NCBI RefSeq assembly: GCF_027924965.1
Contig: NZ_AP027056.1
Coordinates: 1,860,001-1,924,000 of the forward strand
Direction: 5' to 3'
From: Limnohabitans sp. TEGF004
Lineage (GTDB): Bacteria > Pseudomonadota > Gammaproteobacteria > Burkholderiales > Burkholderiaceae_C
DNA length: 64,000 nucleotides
Shown: one piece after another, positions 1-8,636 of the stretch
Layout of the letters: each line of letters begins with the position of its first letter
How positions within the stretch are numbered: the stretch's first letter is position 1
The notes under the pieces: generated by a model
The model's database searches: none
What the model was told of the DNA's origin: nothing
What the model saw: only the letters and a program-made list of their open reading frames with translations
Program-made: the position numbers and the translations under genes

Positions 1-740
1 TCGCAGGCGCACAACACGCTGACCTGGACCTTCACCTCGCCACGCACGACGCAAGCAAGCGCGTGAATGGTGGCCGCCACCCGCTGCCCCAGCGCGACGT
101 GTTTGCAGCTTGGTTGCAAAGCATGGGCGTGAACCAAGACACCCAAGTGGTGGTGTACGACCGCAACGGCATGAACTACTGCGGCCGCTTGTGGTGGATG
201 CTCAAGTGGTGTGGCCACGATGCTGTGGCCGTGCTGGATGGTGGCTTTCAAGCTTGGGTGGCTGCGAGTGGCTCTGTGACTTCAGGCGAGACAACTACAG
301 CGACCAAAACCACGCAGGCGATAGGCAACTTTGCACTGCGCGAGCCGCTGGTGAGATTGGTAGACACCGCCACCGTGTCTGCGCATTTGAACGACGGCTC
401 ACAAACCCTCATCGACGCACGCGGCGCACCGCGCTATCGCGGCGAGGTGGAGCCACTCGATCCTGTGGCAGGCCACATTCCCGGAGCACTGAACCGCCCA
501 TTCAACACCAACCTCAACGCCAAGGGTTTTTTCAAAAGCGCAGACGAATTGCGTGCTGAATTTGCTGCCTTGCTGGGTGATGCCAAACCAGACACCGTGG
601 TGCACCACTGCGGCAGTGGCGTGAGCGCTGTGCCCAATGTGCTGGCCATGGAAGTAGCGGGCCTAGGACGCACCGCCTTGTATGCAGGCAGCTGGAGCGA
701 GTGGTGCAACACCCCTAGCCTGCCCTGCAAAAGATCTTGA
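1..740 (+). CDS. sseA: 3-mercaptopyruvate sulfurtransferase, 5' truncated by window edge
   Basis: A two-domain rhodanese-fold enzyme that transfers sulfur from 3-mercaptopyruvate to thiol or cyanide acceptors. The frame is open from base 3, so the true start lies before the window; a GTG at 63 is internal, because the residues before it (ADLDLHLATHDASKRVNGGR) read as normal family sequence. The C-terminal active-site loop reads CGSGVSA near the end of the protein; this CG(S/T)G(V/T)(S/T)A loop typifies mercaptopyruvate sulfurtransferases rather than thiosulfate rhodaneses. It ends two bases before the convergent ZIP transporter gene, with no terminator between them. Family assignment is firm; substrate preference is inferred from the loop. 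Confidence 0.88.
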   Translation, partial: AGAQHADLDLHLATHDASKRVNGGRHPLPQRDVFAAWLQSMGVNQDTQVVVYDRNGMNYCGRLWWMLKWCGHDAVAVLDGGFQAWVAASGSVTSGETTTATKTTQAIGNFALREPLVRLVDTATVSAHLNDGSQTLIDARGAPRYRGEVEPLDPVAGHIPGALNRPFNTNLNAKGFFKSADELRAEFAALLGDAKPDTVVHHCGSGVSAVPNVLAMEVAGLGRTALYAGSWSEWCNTPSLPCKRS

Positions 741-742
741 AA

Positions 743-1582
743 TCAGTGCTGTGCCCACTCGCCTAAAGCGGCGACCAGGGCAATGCCTGCAAACAGCCAA
801 GCCACTTGGGCTGCTGTCTCTTTCGGCGAGAGACGTTTTTGCAACTGCGGAATCAAATCAGCCAGCGCGACATAAATAAAGCTGCTGGCAGCCACCACCA
901 AGAAAAACGGCAAGTACTCGTGCAATGCACCCACGAGCAGATAGCCCATCACGCCACCGATCGCCGTCACGCCACCGGCCAGCGTGAGTTTGAACAAGGC
1001 AGCGCGTGGGTTACTCAGCGTTTGGCGCAACACCACCAAGTCGCCCACATGGTGCGGCACTTCGTGCGCCATCACCGCCAACGCAGCGGCCACACCCAAA
1101 CGCGGGTCTGCCACAAAAGCCGCCGCAATCAAAATGCCATCGCCAAAGGCGTGCACGCTGTCGCCCAACAGCACCGCCCAGCCACCGCTGTGGTGGCTAT
1201 GGTCGTGATGCTGGTGATGCACATCGTGCGTGTGATGTGCGTGTTCATGCGTATGGTCGTGTGCATGGCTGTGAGCATGGTCATGGTCATGCCCATGCTC
1301 ATGCCCGTGGTGCCACAACTCAGCTTTGTCGAGCAAGAAGAAAAACACCAAGCCCACCAGAAGCGCCACGAACAAAGCATGTGCTGAAACGCCCGCCTCC
1401 ACAGACAGCTCAAAAGCCTCTGGCAACAGGCGTGTGAACGCCGTCGCGAGCAAAGCGCCCGCCGCAAGGCTCAACAAATGCTGGGTGAAACGCGACAGCA
1501 GCGCATAAGCCAACAAGGCCGCCAGCCACACACTGCCCATGCCGGCAACTAAGGTACCCACAAGAATTGAAATCAAAGTCAT
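743..1582 (-). CDS. ZIP family divalent metal transporter with His-rich loop
   Basis: Inner-membrane ZIP (ZupT/GufA-like) transporter, 279 residues, expected to import zinc or related divalent metals. Hydrophobic segments flank a cytosolic loop at residues 91-131 in which 23 of 41 residues are histidine, followed by the conserved DSVHAFGDGI segment and the metal-binding helix motif HEVPHHVGD. The first helix follows the chosen ATG directly. The histidine loop is characteristic of the family and probably buffers or senses the metal. No metal-responsive operator was recognised upstream. The exact metal cannot be read from sequence. Confidence 0.85.
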   Translation of the reverse strand: MTLISILVGTLVAGMGSVWLAALLAYALLSRFTQHLLSLAAGALLATAFTRLLPEAFELSVEAGVSAHALFVALLVGLVFFFLLDKAELWHHGHEHGHDHDHAHSHAHDHTHEHAHHTHDVHHQHHDHSHHSGGWAVLLGDSVHAFGDGILIAAAFVADPRLGVAAALAVMAHEVPHHVGDLVVLRQTLSNPRAALFKLTLAGGVTAIGGVMGYLLVGALHEYLPFFLVVAASSFIYVALADLIPQLQKRLSPKETAAQVAWLFAGIALVAALGEWAQH

Positions 1583-1635
1583 GAGCAGATTATCTCGCGC
1601 CCAAAGACGACCACTAAAAATAGGAAAGGTTTAGT

Positions 1636-2838
1636 TCAAACCCGCTTGATGATCAAGGCAATCCCCTGCCCCACCCCAATGCACATGGTGCACAGCGCAT
1701 AGCGCCCACCTGTGGTGTGCAAACGGTTGATGGCCGTGGTGACCAAACGCGCGCCCGAAGCACCTAAGGGATGACCCAGCGCAATGGCACCGCCCCAAGC
1801 GTTCACGCGGGCATCGTCGTCCTTCAAGCCCAACATACGCAGTACGGCCAGGCCTTGAGCAGCAAAAGCCTCGTTCAGTTCAATGACATCCATTTGCTCA
1901 ATCGTTAAACCCGTTTGTGCCAGCACTTTTTGAGTGGCAGGCGCAGGGCCAATGCCCATCACGCGCGGAGCCACGCCAGCAGTGGCCATGCCCACCACGC
2001 GAGCTTTGGGCGTCAGACCATATTGCTTCACGCTCGCTTCGTTGGCCAACAACAAAGCACAAGCGCCATCGTTCACGCCACTGGCATTGCCTGCTGTCAC
2101 GCTGCCCTCGGGGCGCACCACACCTTTGAGTTTGGCCAACGACTCTAGGTTGGTGTCGCGTGGGTGTTCGTCTTGGCTCACCACCAAAGCATCGCCTTTT
2201 TTCTGGGGAATGGTCACAGCACAAATTTCGCGTGCAAAGTGACCATCTTGGATGGCGGCCAATGCATTGCGCTGGCTACGCAAAGCCATTTGGTCCTGCG
2301 CTTCGCGCTCAATCTTGTAATCGACTGCCACGTTTTCTGCGGTTTCGGGCATGCTGTCCACGCCGTATTGCGCCTTCATGAGCTTGTTCACAAAGCGCCA
2401 GCCAATGGTGGTGTCATACACCGCGTTGTTGCGGCTGAATGCGCTCTCGGCTTTGGGCATGACAAAGGGGGCACGGCTCATGCTCTCGACACCGCCCGCG
2501 ATCATCAGCGCCGCTTCGCCCGATTTGATGGCGCGTGCTGCGGTGCCCACCGCGTCTAAGCCTGAACCACACAAGCGATTGATCGTGCCACCTGGCACCT
2601 CCATGGGCAAGCCTGCGAGCAAAGCAGCCATGCGCGCCACGTTGCGGTTGTCTTCGCCGGCTTGGTTGGCACAGCCATAAAGCACATCGGTCACTTGCGA
2701 CCAGTCGACTGTGGGGTTGCGCTCCATCAAGGCCTTGATTGGAACTGCGGCCAAATCATCAGCACGAACGCTACTCAACGCGCCGCCATAACGTCCAAAG
2801 GGGGTACGAATTGCATCGCAAATATAGGCTTCAGTCAT
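1636..2838 (-). CDS. pcaF: 3-oxoadipyl-CoA thiolase
   Basis: Last step of the beta-ketoadipate pathway: 3-oxoadipyl-CoA plus CoA gives succinyl-CoA and acetyl-CoA. The 400-residue protein has the thiolase nucleophile Cys90 (NRLCGSG), His356 (GHPLG) and Cys386 (CMCIGVGQG), the standard catalytic set. The N-terminus MTEAYICDAIRTPFGRYGG is typical of PcaF. It is the last gene of the minus-strand catB-catC-Bug-pcaD-pcaI-pcaJ-pcaF run, 52 bp after pcaJ, and this context favours the adipyl substrate over a generic acetyl-CoA acetyltransferase. Confidence 0.93.
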   Translation of the reverse strand: MTEAYICDAIRTPFGRYGGALSSVRADDLAAVPIKALMERNPTVDWSQVTDVLYGCANQAGEDNRNVARMAALLAGLPMEVPGGTINRLCGSGLDAVGTAARAIKSGEAALMIAGGVESMSRAPFVMPKAESAFSRNNAVYDTTIGWRFVNKLMKAQYGVDSMPETAENVAVDYKIEREAQDQMALRSQRNALAAIQDGHFAREICAVTIPQKKGDALVVSQDEHPRDTNLESLAKLKGVVRPEGSVTAGNASGVNDGACALLLANEASVKQYGLTPKARVVGMATAGVAPRVMGIGPAPATQKVLAQTGLTIEQMDVIELNEAFAAQGLAVLRMLGLKDDDARVNAWGGAIALGHPLGASGARLVTTAINRLHTTGGRYALCTMCIGVGQGIALIIKRV

Positions 2839-2890
2839 ATGAGTTCTCTTAAAAATTCTTCTTCAACATTTCAGTCCTGATTTTTGTTCA

Positions 2891-3535
2891 TCAGACGTGA
2901 ACTGGGAGACCGATGAGTCGTTCAAGCTCTTCTTTGCTCAAACCATCCACTTGATCGATCAGCTTCAAACCTTCAGGGGTGCATTCCAACGTTGCCAAAT
3001 CAGAATAAATGCGCTTGACGCAGCCCAATCCCGTGAGGGGATATGAGCACTCTTGCACAACCTTGCTCTCGCCTTTTTTAGTGAGGAGATCCATCATGAC
3101 CCAAGTCTGTTTGGCACCAACCGCCAAGTCCATCGCACCACCCACCGCAGGAATCGCACCTGCTTCACCCGTGCTCCAATTGGCAAGATCGCCAGTCGCT
3201 GACACCTGAAATGCGCCCAAAACACTGATGTCGAGATGACCACCACGCATCATGGCAAAGCTGTCTGCATGATGGAAATAAGCACCGCCTGCCAATAAGG
3301 TCACAGGCTGCTTGCCAGCGTTGATCAAGTCGTAATCTTCCTCTCCAGTCAACGGTGCCTGTCCCATCCCTAGGATGCCGTTTTCGCTGTGAAGGACGAC
3401 CTCCATGCCCTCAGGCAAGTAATTGGCAACCAGTGTGGGTTGACCGATGCCAAGATTGACATACGCGCCATCAAAAATATCTTGCGCCACGCGCTGAGCG
3501 AGTTCTTGCTTTGTTCGTTTTGTGTAATTAGTCAT
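2891..3535 (-). CDS. pcaJ: 3-oxoadipate CoA-transferase subunit B
   Basis: Beta subunit of the heterodimeric enzyme that moves CoA from succinyl-CoA to 3-oxoadipate. It has 214 residues; the catalytic glutamate is Glu51 in the conserved LHSENGILGMG segment, and the NLGIGQPTLV stretch near residue 27 is family-typical. It lies 11 bp downstream of pcaI, so the subunits are presumably co-translated. Succinyl-CoA:acetoacetate transferases are close relatives; neighbouring pcaD and pcaF make 3-oxoadipate the likelier substrate. Confidence 0.92.
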   Translation of the reverse strand: MTNYTKRTKQELAQRVAQDIFDGAYVNLGIGQPTLVANYLPEGMEVVLHSENGILGMGQAPLTGEEDYDLINAGKQPVTLLAGGAYFHHADSFAMMRGGHLDISVLGAFQVSATGDLANWSTGEAGAIPAVGGAMDLAVGAKQTWVMMDLLTKKGESKVVQECSYPLTGLGCVKRIYSDLATLECTPEGLKLIDQVDGLSKEELERLIGLPVHV

Positions 3536-3546
3536 ACAAGTTTTCC

Positions 3547-4263
3547 TTACGCAGCTTGCTTGAAGCCGCCCGCTTGTGTCGCCACGCGTTCAATCTTCAC
3601 GATGCGTGAGACGAATATTCCAGGGGTCACGATTGACTCAGGATCCATCTTGCCCAGTTCGACCACATCGTGAACAGTTGCAATGGTGCATTTGGCTGCA
3701 GTGGCCATGACAGGTCCAAAATTACGCGCTGCTTTACGGAAGGTTAGGTTCCCCCAACGATCGCCCGTTTCAGCTTTGATCAAGGCCACATCGCCGTAGA
3801 TTGGATACTCGAGCACATAGTCTTTGCCATTGATACGACGCGTCTCTTTGGGTGTTCCGTCTACATTCAATGACAGCTCTGTTCCGAAGCCAGTTGGCGT
3901 GTAGAACGCACCAACACCAGCGCCAGCGGCACGAAGTCGTTCAGCCAAGTTCCCTTGAGGTACCAACTCCAACTCGATCTTTCCGCTTCGATAGAGCTCA
4001 TCAAAGACGTATGAGTCAGCTTGCCGAGGAAAGCTACAAATGATTTTTCGTACTTGTCCTGCCTTGAGCAAGGCAGCCAACCCGGTGCCTCCGTTGCCAG
4101 CGTTGTTGTTGACGACTGTCAGTTCGCGTGCACCATGCTGAATCAATCCGTCGATGAGCTCATTTGGGATACCGGCAGTACCGAAACCGCCAATCAAGAC
4201 CGTCGATCCGTCTTTGATTCCGGACAAAGCATCAGGAATACTTTTGCAAATTTTGTTGATCAT
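3547..4263 (-). CDS. pcaI: 3-oxoadipate CoA-transferase subunit A
   Basis: Alpha subunit partner of PcaJ, 238 residues. The glycine-rich N-terminal segment GSTVLIGGFGTAGIPNELID (about residues 18-37) and the later VDGTPKETRRINGKDYVLEYP region are characteristic of class I CoA-transferase alpha subunits. It sits 42 bp after pcaD and 11 bp before pcaJ. It contributes the CoA-binding half, while the catalytic Glu is on PcaJ. Confidence 0.92.
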   Translation of the reverse strand: MINKICKSIPDALSGIKDGSTVLIGGFGTAGIPNELIDGLIQHGARELTVVNNNAGNGGTGLAALLKAGQVRKIICSFPRQADSYVFDELYRSGKIELELVPQGNLAERLRAAGAGVGAFYTPTGFGTELSLNVDGTPKETRRINGKDYVLEYPIYGDVALIKAETGDRWGNLTFRKAARNFGPVMATAAKCTIATVHDVVELGKMDPESIVTPGIFVSRIVKIERVATQAGGFKQAA

Positions 4264-4305
4264 ATTTTTATGAAATTTTTCAAATAAAAAGGCGGGGAAA
4301 TAGAC

Positions 4306-5076
4306 TCAAAGTCTATTTAAAAACTCACCAACAGCGTGTTGGAATTTTTCTGGTTGCTCAAGTGGGCTCAGATGAGATGCATGCTCAAAAATTTCTAATT
4401 GCGAACCTGAGATTTCATGATGTATCGCTTCTGCCATCGCTGGCGTTGCCCCCATGTCTAACGCTCCAGCTAAAACCAAGGTGGGGCAGCCGATCAATTT
4501 CAAATCATTCAACCAATTGACGCTGGCAACCGCTTGGCAATTGGCAACATAGGCTTTTGCATCGTTAGCCAAAATCTGAGCGCGAAGTGCATCTGTGACT
4601 TGAGGGTTGTTTGCTCGAAAATCTTCAGACAAATACCGCTGTGAAATCAGGTCGACAACAGCTGCTATTCCGCGCTGCTCAACAATAGCGATGCGCTCCT
4701 TCCAAGCGGCTTGCGCTGCAGGTGCATAACTCCCTACGGTGTGAGCCAACACAAGTCCCCTCACCAAACTCGGGTGCTTGATGGCCAATCCTTGCCCGAC
4801 CATGCCACCCTGCGACAGGCCTACGAAGACGACAGGACCGCGCTTCCACGCGTTGACGAGTGTGGCTGCATCTTCTACCAAGAGGTCTAAATCAAGCGGG
4901 CGCAAGCCGAGCTTAGATCGGCCCTGTCCACGATGGTCATACGCCAATATGGGACGTTGTCCTTTTTGGGCATCTATCCAGCCCGACCACATGGCGTGAT
5001 CCAGGCCCAAGGCATGGCTCACGACAACTGGAAGTCCTGGTCCATCTGAAAGTTGCACTGAGTAAATATCAGACAT
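4306..5076 (-). CDS. pcaD: 3-oxoadipate enol-lactonase
   Basis: Alpha/beta hydrolase of 256 residues that opens 3-oxoadipate enol-lactone to 3-oxoadipate. The nucleophile elbow is GLSQGG with Ser88, the oxyanion region is SHALGLDHAMW near residue 20, and the catalytic His lies in HASHLSPLEQPEKF near the C-terminus, all matching PcaD/CatD proteins. It lies between the Bug gene and pcaI in the operon, exactly where the muconolactone isomerase product must be hydrolysed. Confidence 0.9.
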   Translation of the reverse strand: MSDIYSVQLSDGPGLPVVVSHALGLDHAMWSGWIDAQKGQRPILAYDHRGQGRSKLGLRPLDLDLLVEDAATLVNAWKRGPVVFVGLSQGGMVGQGLAIKHPSLVRGLVLAHTVGSYAPAAQAAWKERIAIVEQRGIAAVVDLISQRYLSEDFRANNPQVTDALRAQILANDAKAYVANCQAVASVNWLNDLKLIGCPTLVLAGALDMGATPAMAEAIHHEISGSQLEIFEHASHLSPLEQPEKFQHAVGEFLNRL

Positions 5077-5086
5077 TCATTCTCTT

Positions 5087-6079
5087 TCAGTCAGGCTGGA
5101 TATTTTTCTCGCGAATGAGCTTTTCCCATTTCGCGCTCTCTGCCAGCAAACTAGAAGCAAATGCTTCTGGTGTGCTGCCAATCGCTTCCGCACCTAATAC
5201 GGAGAAGCGCGCTTTGACTTCAGTGCGGCTCATCGCCTCGATCAACGCTACATTCATAAATTTCACAATATCGGGCGGCGTTGCTGCAGGCATGAAGACA
5301 CCAAACCAAGGAGAAAGCACGTACCCTGGAACGCCAGCCTCTGCAATGGTTGGCACTTCTGGCATGGCGGTTGACCGCTTTGACGTGGTGACACCCAAGG
5401 CATTCAACTTACCTGCCTGTACATAGGGACGTGCCGATGACACGCTGTCGAACATCATGTCCACTTGTCCACCCAGTAAATCGGAAACAGCAGGGCCACT
5501 GCCGCGATAAGGGATGTGTTGGATGTCCAAACCGGTCATGGATGTGAACAACTCACCGGCCAAATGGATTGAAGTTCCGTTACCTGCTGATGCATAGGTC
5601 AGCTTTCCGGGTTTTGCCTTGACTTCAGTAATCAAGTCACGCAGGCTTTTTGCTTTCACCTTCGTTGGATTGACCACCAGCATGTTGGGCACGACAGCCA
5701 GCATCGACACCGGCGCAAAGTCTTTGATTGGGTCATAGCCCAACTTGGCGTACAAGTGACGATTGGTCACCATACCAATGGATGTGATCACCATGGTGTA
5801 ACCATCGGCAGGTGACTTGGCCACGAAGTCAACGCCTAAGTTACCACCCGCACCCGCTTTGTTTTCAATCACCACAGGTTGCCCAAACTTGCGCGACAGC
5901 TGCTCGCCAACAGAGCGCGCAATACTGTCCATGGCGCCACCAGGTGGGAACGGAACAATCCAGCGGATGGGTTTGTCTGGATAGGCTGCATGCACAGATG
6001 AGATGGCCATCCAACCGCAGGCTGCAATAGCCAGCCATTTCAAGCTGACGCTGTTGACTAGTTTGTGAAGTTTCATCAT
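5087..6079 (-). CDS. Bug/TctC-family periplasmic solute-binding protein
   Basis: Periplasmic receptor of the tripartite tricarboxylate transporter (Bug) family, 330 residues from the chosen start. The ATG at 6079 is preferred over an upstream ATG at 6178, which would overlap catC by 95 bp: it follows the catC stop by 4 bp, has a GAGG ribosome site just upstream, and begins a clear signal peptide (MMKLHKLVNS...SSVHA, cleavage before AYPDKP). The mature part shows family hallmarks such as YPDKPIRWIVPFPPGGAMD and IPYRGSGPA. No TctA/TctB membrane subunits are visible in the window. Its position between catC and pcaD suggests it binds an aromatic acid or a pathway dicarboxylate, but the ligand is unknown. 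Confidence 0.85.
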   Translation of the reverse strand: MMKLHKLVNSVSLKWLAIAACGWMAISSVHAAYPDKPIRWIVPFPPGGAMDSIARSVGEQLSRKFGQPVVIENKAGAGGNLGVDFVAKSPADGYTMVITSIGMVTNRHLYAKLGYDPIKDFAPVSMLAVVPNMLVVNPTKVKAKSLRDLITEVKAKPGKLTYASAGNGTSIHLAGELFTSMTGLDIQHIPYRGSGPAVSDLLGGQVDMMFDSVSSARPYVQAGKLNALGVTTSKRSTAMPEVPTIAEAGVPGYVLSPWFGVFMPAATPPDIVKFMNVALIEAMSRTEVKARFSVLGAEAIGSTPEAFASSLLAESAKWEKLIREKNIQPD

Positions 6080-6083
6080 GACC

Positions 6084-6362
6084 TCAGACAATGGAAGATG
6101 GATGTTGAGCCAGAGGTGTGACATGGATCTCCATGTATGGAAACAGAGGCAACGCAGAAAGAAGCTGATGCAACTCATCGTTTGAACTCACATCAAACAC
6201 ACTGTAGTTGGCGTACTCACCGACGACACGCCACAAATGAACCCAACGTCCGTCACGCTGCAGCTCTTGCGAATACGCTTTTTCGAGAGCCTTGATTTCA
6301 TCCATCTGTTTAGGATCAGCACCTGTGGGAATACGAACATCCATGCGCACGAGATACAACAT
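6084..6362 (-). CDS. catC: Muconolactone delta-isomerase
   Basis: Small enzyme (92 residues, usual family length) converting muconolactone to 3-oxoadipate enol-lactone. The N-terminus MLYLVRMDVRIPTGADP and the C-terminal LPLFPYMEIHVTPLAQHPS segment are diagnostic of CatC. It lies 38 bp after catB and 4 bp before the Bug gene, within one apparent operon. Confidence 0.93.
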   Translation of the reverse strand: MLYLVRMDVRIPTGADPKQMDEIKALEKAYSQELQRDGRWVHLWRVVGEYANYSVFDVSSNDELHQLLSALPLFPYMEIHVTPLAQHPSSIV

Positions 6363-6400
6363 TAATTTCTCCTTGGGTTAATTGGCTGATTTCAGGATGC

Positions 6401-7561
6401 TTATTTGCGTCCGAGATCAAAATGTGTGGGGGTCAGGCCTTGCTTCTCTCTGTCGAAGCGATCGAGCTTTTTCTCATCAATCGTGACGCCAAATCCTGGA
6501 CCATCTGGAATATGCAAATCGAAGTCTTTCACCAACATGGGTGTCTCGACAATGTCGTCAACCAGCAGTTGCGGCCCGAACAATTCGCAACCATGGTGCT
6601 TACCTGGGAGCGTCGAGAAAACGTGCGCCGATGCAGCACTGCCCAGCGATGTCTCGAGCATCGTGCCGCCATACCAATCGATGTCAGCAGCCTCGGCAAC
6701 CGCAGCGACTTTGCGTGTGCGAAGTAAGCCACCATGCTTTGCCACTTTCAGTGAAAAAACATGTGACGCGTTTTGTTTTGACAACATGAGTGCCTCCTGA
6801 GGTGTACAAACGCTCTCATCAGCCATGATGAGCGTGCGCATCTGCATACCGACCAACGAAGTCAAACCTTCAATGTTCCACTTTGCAACAGGTTGCTCAA
6901 TCAAGTCCACACCAGCATCTGCCAATTCGGGGACGTATCTTCGAGCCGTATTGACATCCCAAGCCTGATTCACATCCACCGTGAATCGTGCTTTACCAGC
7001 CAATTCGCGCGCGATGGCACTGACCAGTGCGACATCGTCTTGCGGCGAACGTGCGCCAATTTTTATTTTGAAGATGCGGTGACGCCGCTCTTCTAGTTTT
7101 CGGTAAGCCTCTTCTAGATCTTTGCCAACATCGCCTGTCGCCAAAGTCCAAGCCAAAGGCAAACGCTCATGCAACTTACCGCCAAGCAATTGCCAAGCTG
7201 GCAAATTCTGAGACCGAGCCACTGCATCAATGAGCGCCATCTCAACGGCACTTTTGGCGAAGTAGTTGCCACGGCAGCTTTTATCCATGCGAAGCAAAAT
7301 CGATTCAAAACCACCTGCTTCTTGGTTGAGAACTGCTGGCGTCAAATACGCCTTGACTGCATGCAAGATGCTCTCGGGGGACTCTTCATTCCAAGACGCA
7401 CCACCAATGGTGGCCGCCTCGCCCCACCCCACTGCACCGTCGGACAACTCGATCCGAACGATGCAATAACTTTGTTGCTGTATTGAACCAAAGGACAGTT
7501 TATGAGGCCGAACTGTTGGAATATCGATGATGCGCGGTTGCAGCGAAATGATGTGAGGCAT
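6401..7561 (-). CDS. catB: Muconate cycloisomerase
   Basis: Enolase-superfamily enzyme, 386 residues, cyclising cis,cis-muconate to muconolactone. Visible active-site residues are Lys165 and Lys167 (KIKIG), metal ligands Asp196 (DVNQAW), Glu222 (IEQP) and Asp248 (ADES), and the opposing Lys272 (SLKVAKHGG), the full muconate cycloisomerase set. It is the first gene of the minus-strand catB-to-pcaF operon and is divergent from a LysR gene starting at 7740. Chloromuconate and dipeptide epimerases share the fold; adjacent catC makes CatB secure. Confidence 0.93.
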   Translation of the reverse strand: MPHIISLQPRIIDIPTVRPHKLSFGSIQQQSYCIVRIELSDGAVGWGEAATIGGASWNEESPESILHAVKAYLTPAVLNQEAGGFESILLRMDKSCRGNYFAKSAVEMALIDAVARSQNLPAWQLLGGKLHERLPLAWTLATGDVGKDLEEAYRKLEERRHRIFKIKIGARSPQDDVALVSAIARELAGKARFTVDVNQAWDVNTARRYVPELADAGVDLIEQPVAKWNIEGLTSLVGMQMRTLIMADESVCTPQEALMLSKQNASHVFSLKVAKHGGLLRTRKVAAVAEAADIDWYGGTMLETSLGSAASAHVFSTLPGKHHGCELFGPQLLVDDIVETPMLVKDFDLHIPDGPGFGVTIDEKKLDRFDREKQGLTPTHFDLGRK

Positions 7562-7739
7562 GGCGTCTTATTCAGTGATGAAATTGGAATGGATGTTTCT
7601 TGATCTATCGACGCGCACCGTTTTGAAGAAAATCAAAAATTCAGCACATCGACAACGCAATCCTATGTGTCACAAATCAATTCATCAAATGAATTATTTA
7701 GAACATAATGTTCGTTTCAATCGAACTATATTTTGAACC
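7562..7739. promoter_or_regulatory. Divergent catB / LysR control region with overlapping inverted repeats
   Basis: This 178-bp gap must hold promoters for the catB operon and the divergent LysR gene. It contains a perfect inverted repeat, GAACAT-A-ATGTTC, at 7701-7713, which overlaps a second one, GTTCG-N7-CGAAC, at 7710-7726. Both are close to the LysR start at 7740, which has no obvious Shine-Dalgarno sequence. LysR regulators bind interrupted dyads in such gaps, so these are candidate operators, inferred only from symmetry and position. Confidence 0.5.
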
Positions 7740-8636
7740 ATGGAACTTCGACAACTCAGATACTTCCTCAGTCTTGCCGAAACTGAACATCTCACGCAGT
7801 CTGCACAAGCCCTGTTCATCACCCAATCCACACTCTCCCACGGTCTGCGTCAATTGGAAGATGAGTTGGGGACGGTCTTATTTGACCGAATTGGACGAGG
7901 TCTCAAAATTTCTCAGGCTGGATTGGCCTACAAAAGTTTTGTAGGCAGAGCAATACAAGAGCTAGAAGCAGGTCGCATGGCGCTCGCTCAATTGAATGGA
8001 CTGCAATCTGGGACATTGACCGTCGGCGTTATTCCCACGTTCATGGATACCCTTGTGCCTGCTGCTGTGGCGCACTTCAGTGCAAACTACCCTGGCATTC
8101 GTGTTTCGATCCGGGATCTTCGTGCTGATCTGATTGAAAAACACTTAGTCTCAGGACAACTCGATGTGGGTATTGCTTTCCATCCAACCCAACATGCAGA
8201 CATTGATGCCGAGCATTTGTTCAGCGAACAGTTACAGCTGCTCGTCAGCGTGGATCACCGTTTGGCCAAACGCCGTTCGCTGCGCATGCAAGATTTAAAA
8301 AACGTCCCGTTGTGTTTGCTGCCCAAAAGTTTTGCGACTCGGCGAATGCTCGATGAAGCTTTCAAATCAGCAAACATCTCACCCGAAATTCGTGTCGAGA
8401 TGGAATCCGTCAATGCGTTGATCGAGGCCTGCAAAACGGGAACGCTGGCCACGATCGTTCCTGAACGAGCCGCATCTATGAACCAAACGCAATTTCGGGC
8501 AATTTCATTACATGCCCCACAGCCTCTGCGACACGCTGGGATTTTGTGGCGCAAGGGCGCATCACGCTCAATGGCAGCCCAAGCCTTCGTGCAGGAACTG
8601 GGAAGTCAGACCCAAAGTGGCGGCAAGTTTAGTTAG
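7740..8636 (+). CDS. LysR-type regulator divergent from catB
   Basis: Transcriptional regulator of 298 residues. The N-terminal winged helix-turn-helix spans about residues 1-60 (MELRQLRYFLSLAETEHLTQ, then ITQSTLSHGLRQLEDELGTVLFDR without its usual Pro), followed by a periplasmic-binding-like effector domain (TVGVIPTFMDTLVPAAV onwards). It faces catB, so it probably controls the catB-pcaF operon, perhaps with muconate as inducer. The effector domain looks more CynR-like than BenM-like to me, so I give no gene symbol. Its 3' end overlaps the convergent second LysR gene by 8 bp. Confidence 0.85.
   Translation: MELRQLRYFLSLAETEHLTQSAQALFITQSTLSHGLRQLEDELGTVLFDRIGRGLKISQAGLAYKSFVGRAIQELEAGRMALAQLNGLQSGTLTVGVIPTFMDTLVPAAVAHFSANYPGIRVSIRDLRADLIEKHLVSGQLDVGIAFHPTQHADIDAEHLFSEQLQLLVSVDHRLAKRRSLRMQDLKNVPLCLLPKSFATRRMLDEAFKSANISPEIRVEMESVNALIEACKTGTLATIVPERAASMNQTQFRAISLHAPQPLRHAGILWRKGASRSMAAQAFVQELGSQTQSGGKFS

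Noticed and set aside
1207..1310. Repetitive CAT/ATG-rich DNA that might be a repeat or CRISPR-like array
   Set aside because: It encodes the His-rich loop of the ZIP transporter; there are no spaced direct repeats.
6080..6178. Longer N-terminus for the first Bug protein
   Set aside because: It overlaps catC and would bury the signal peptide.
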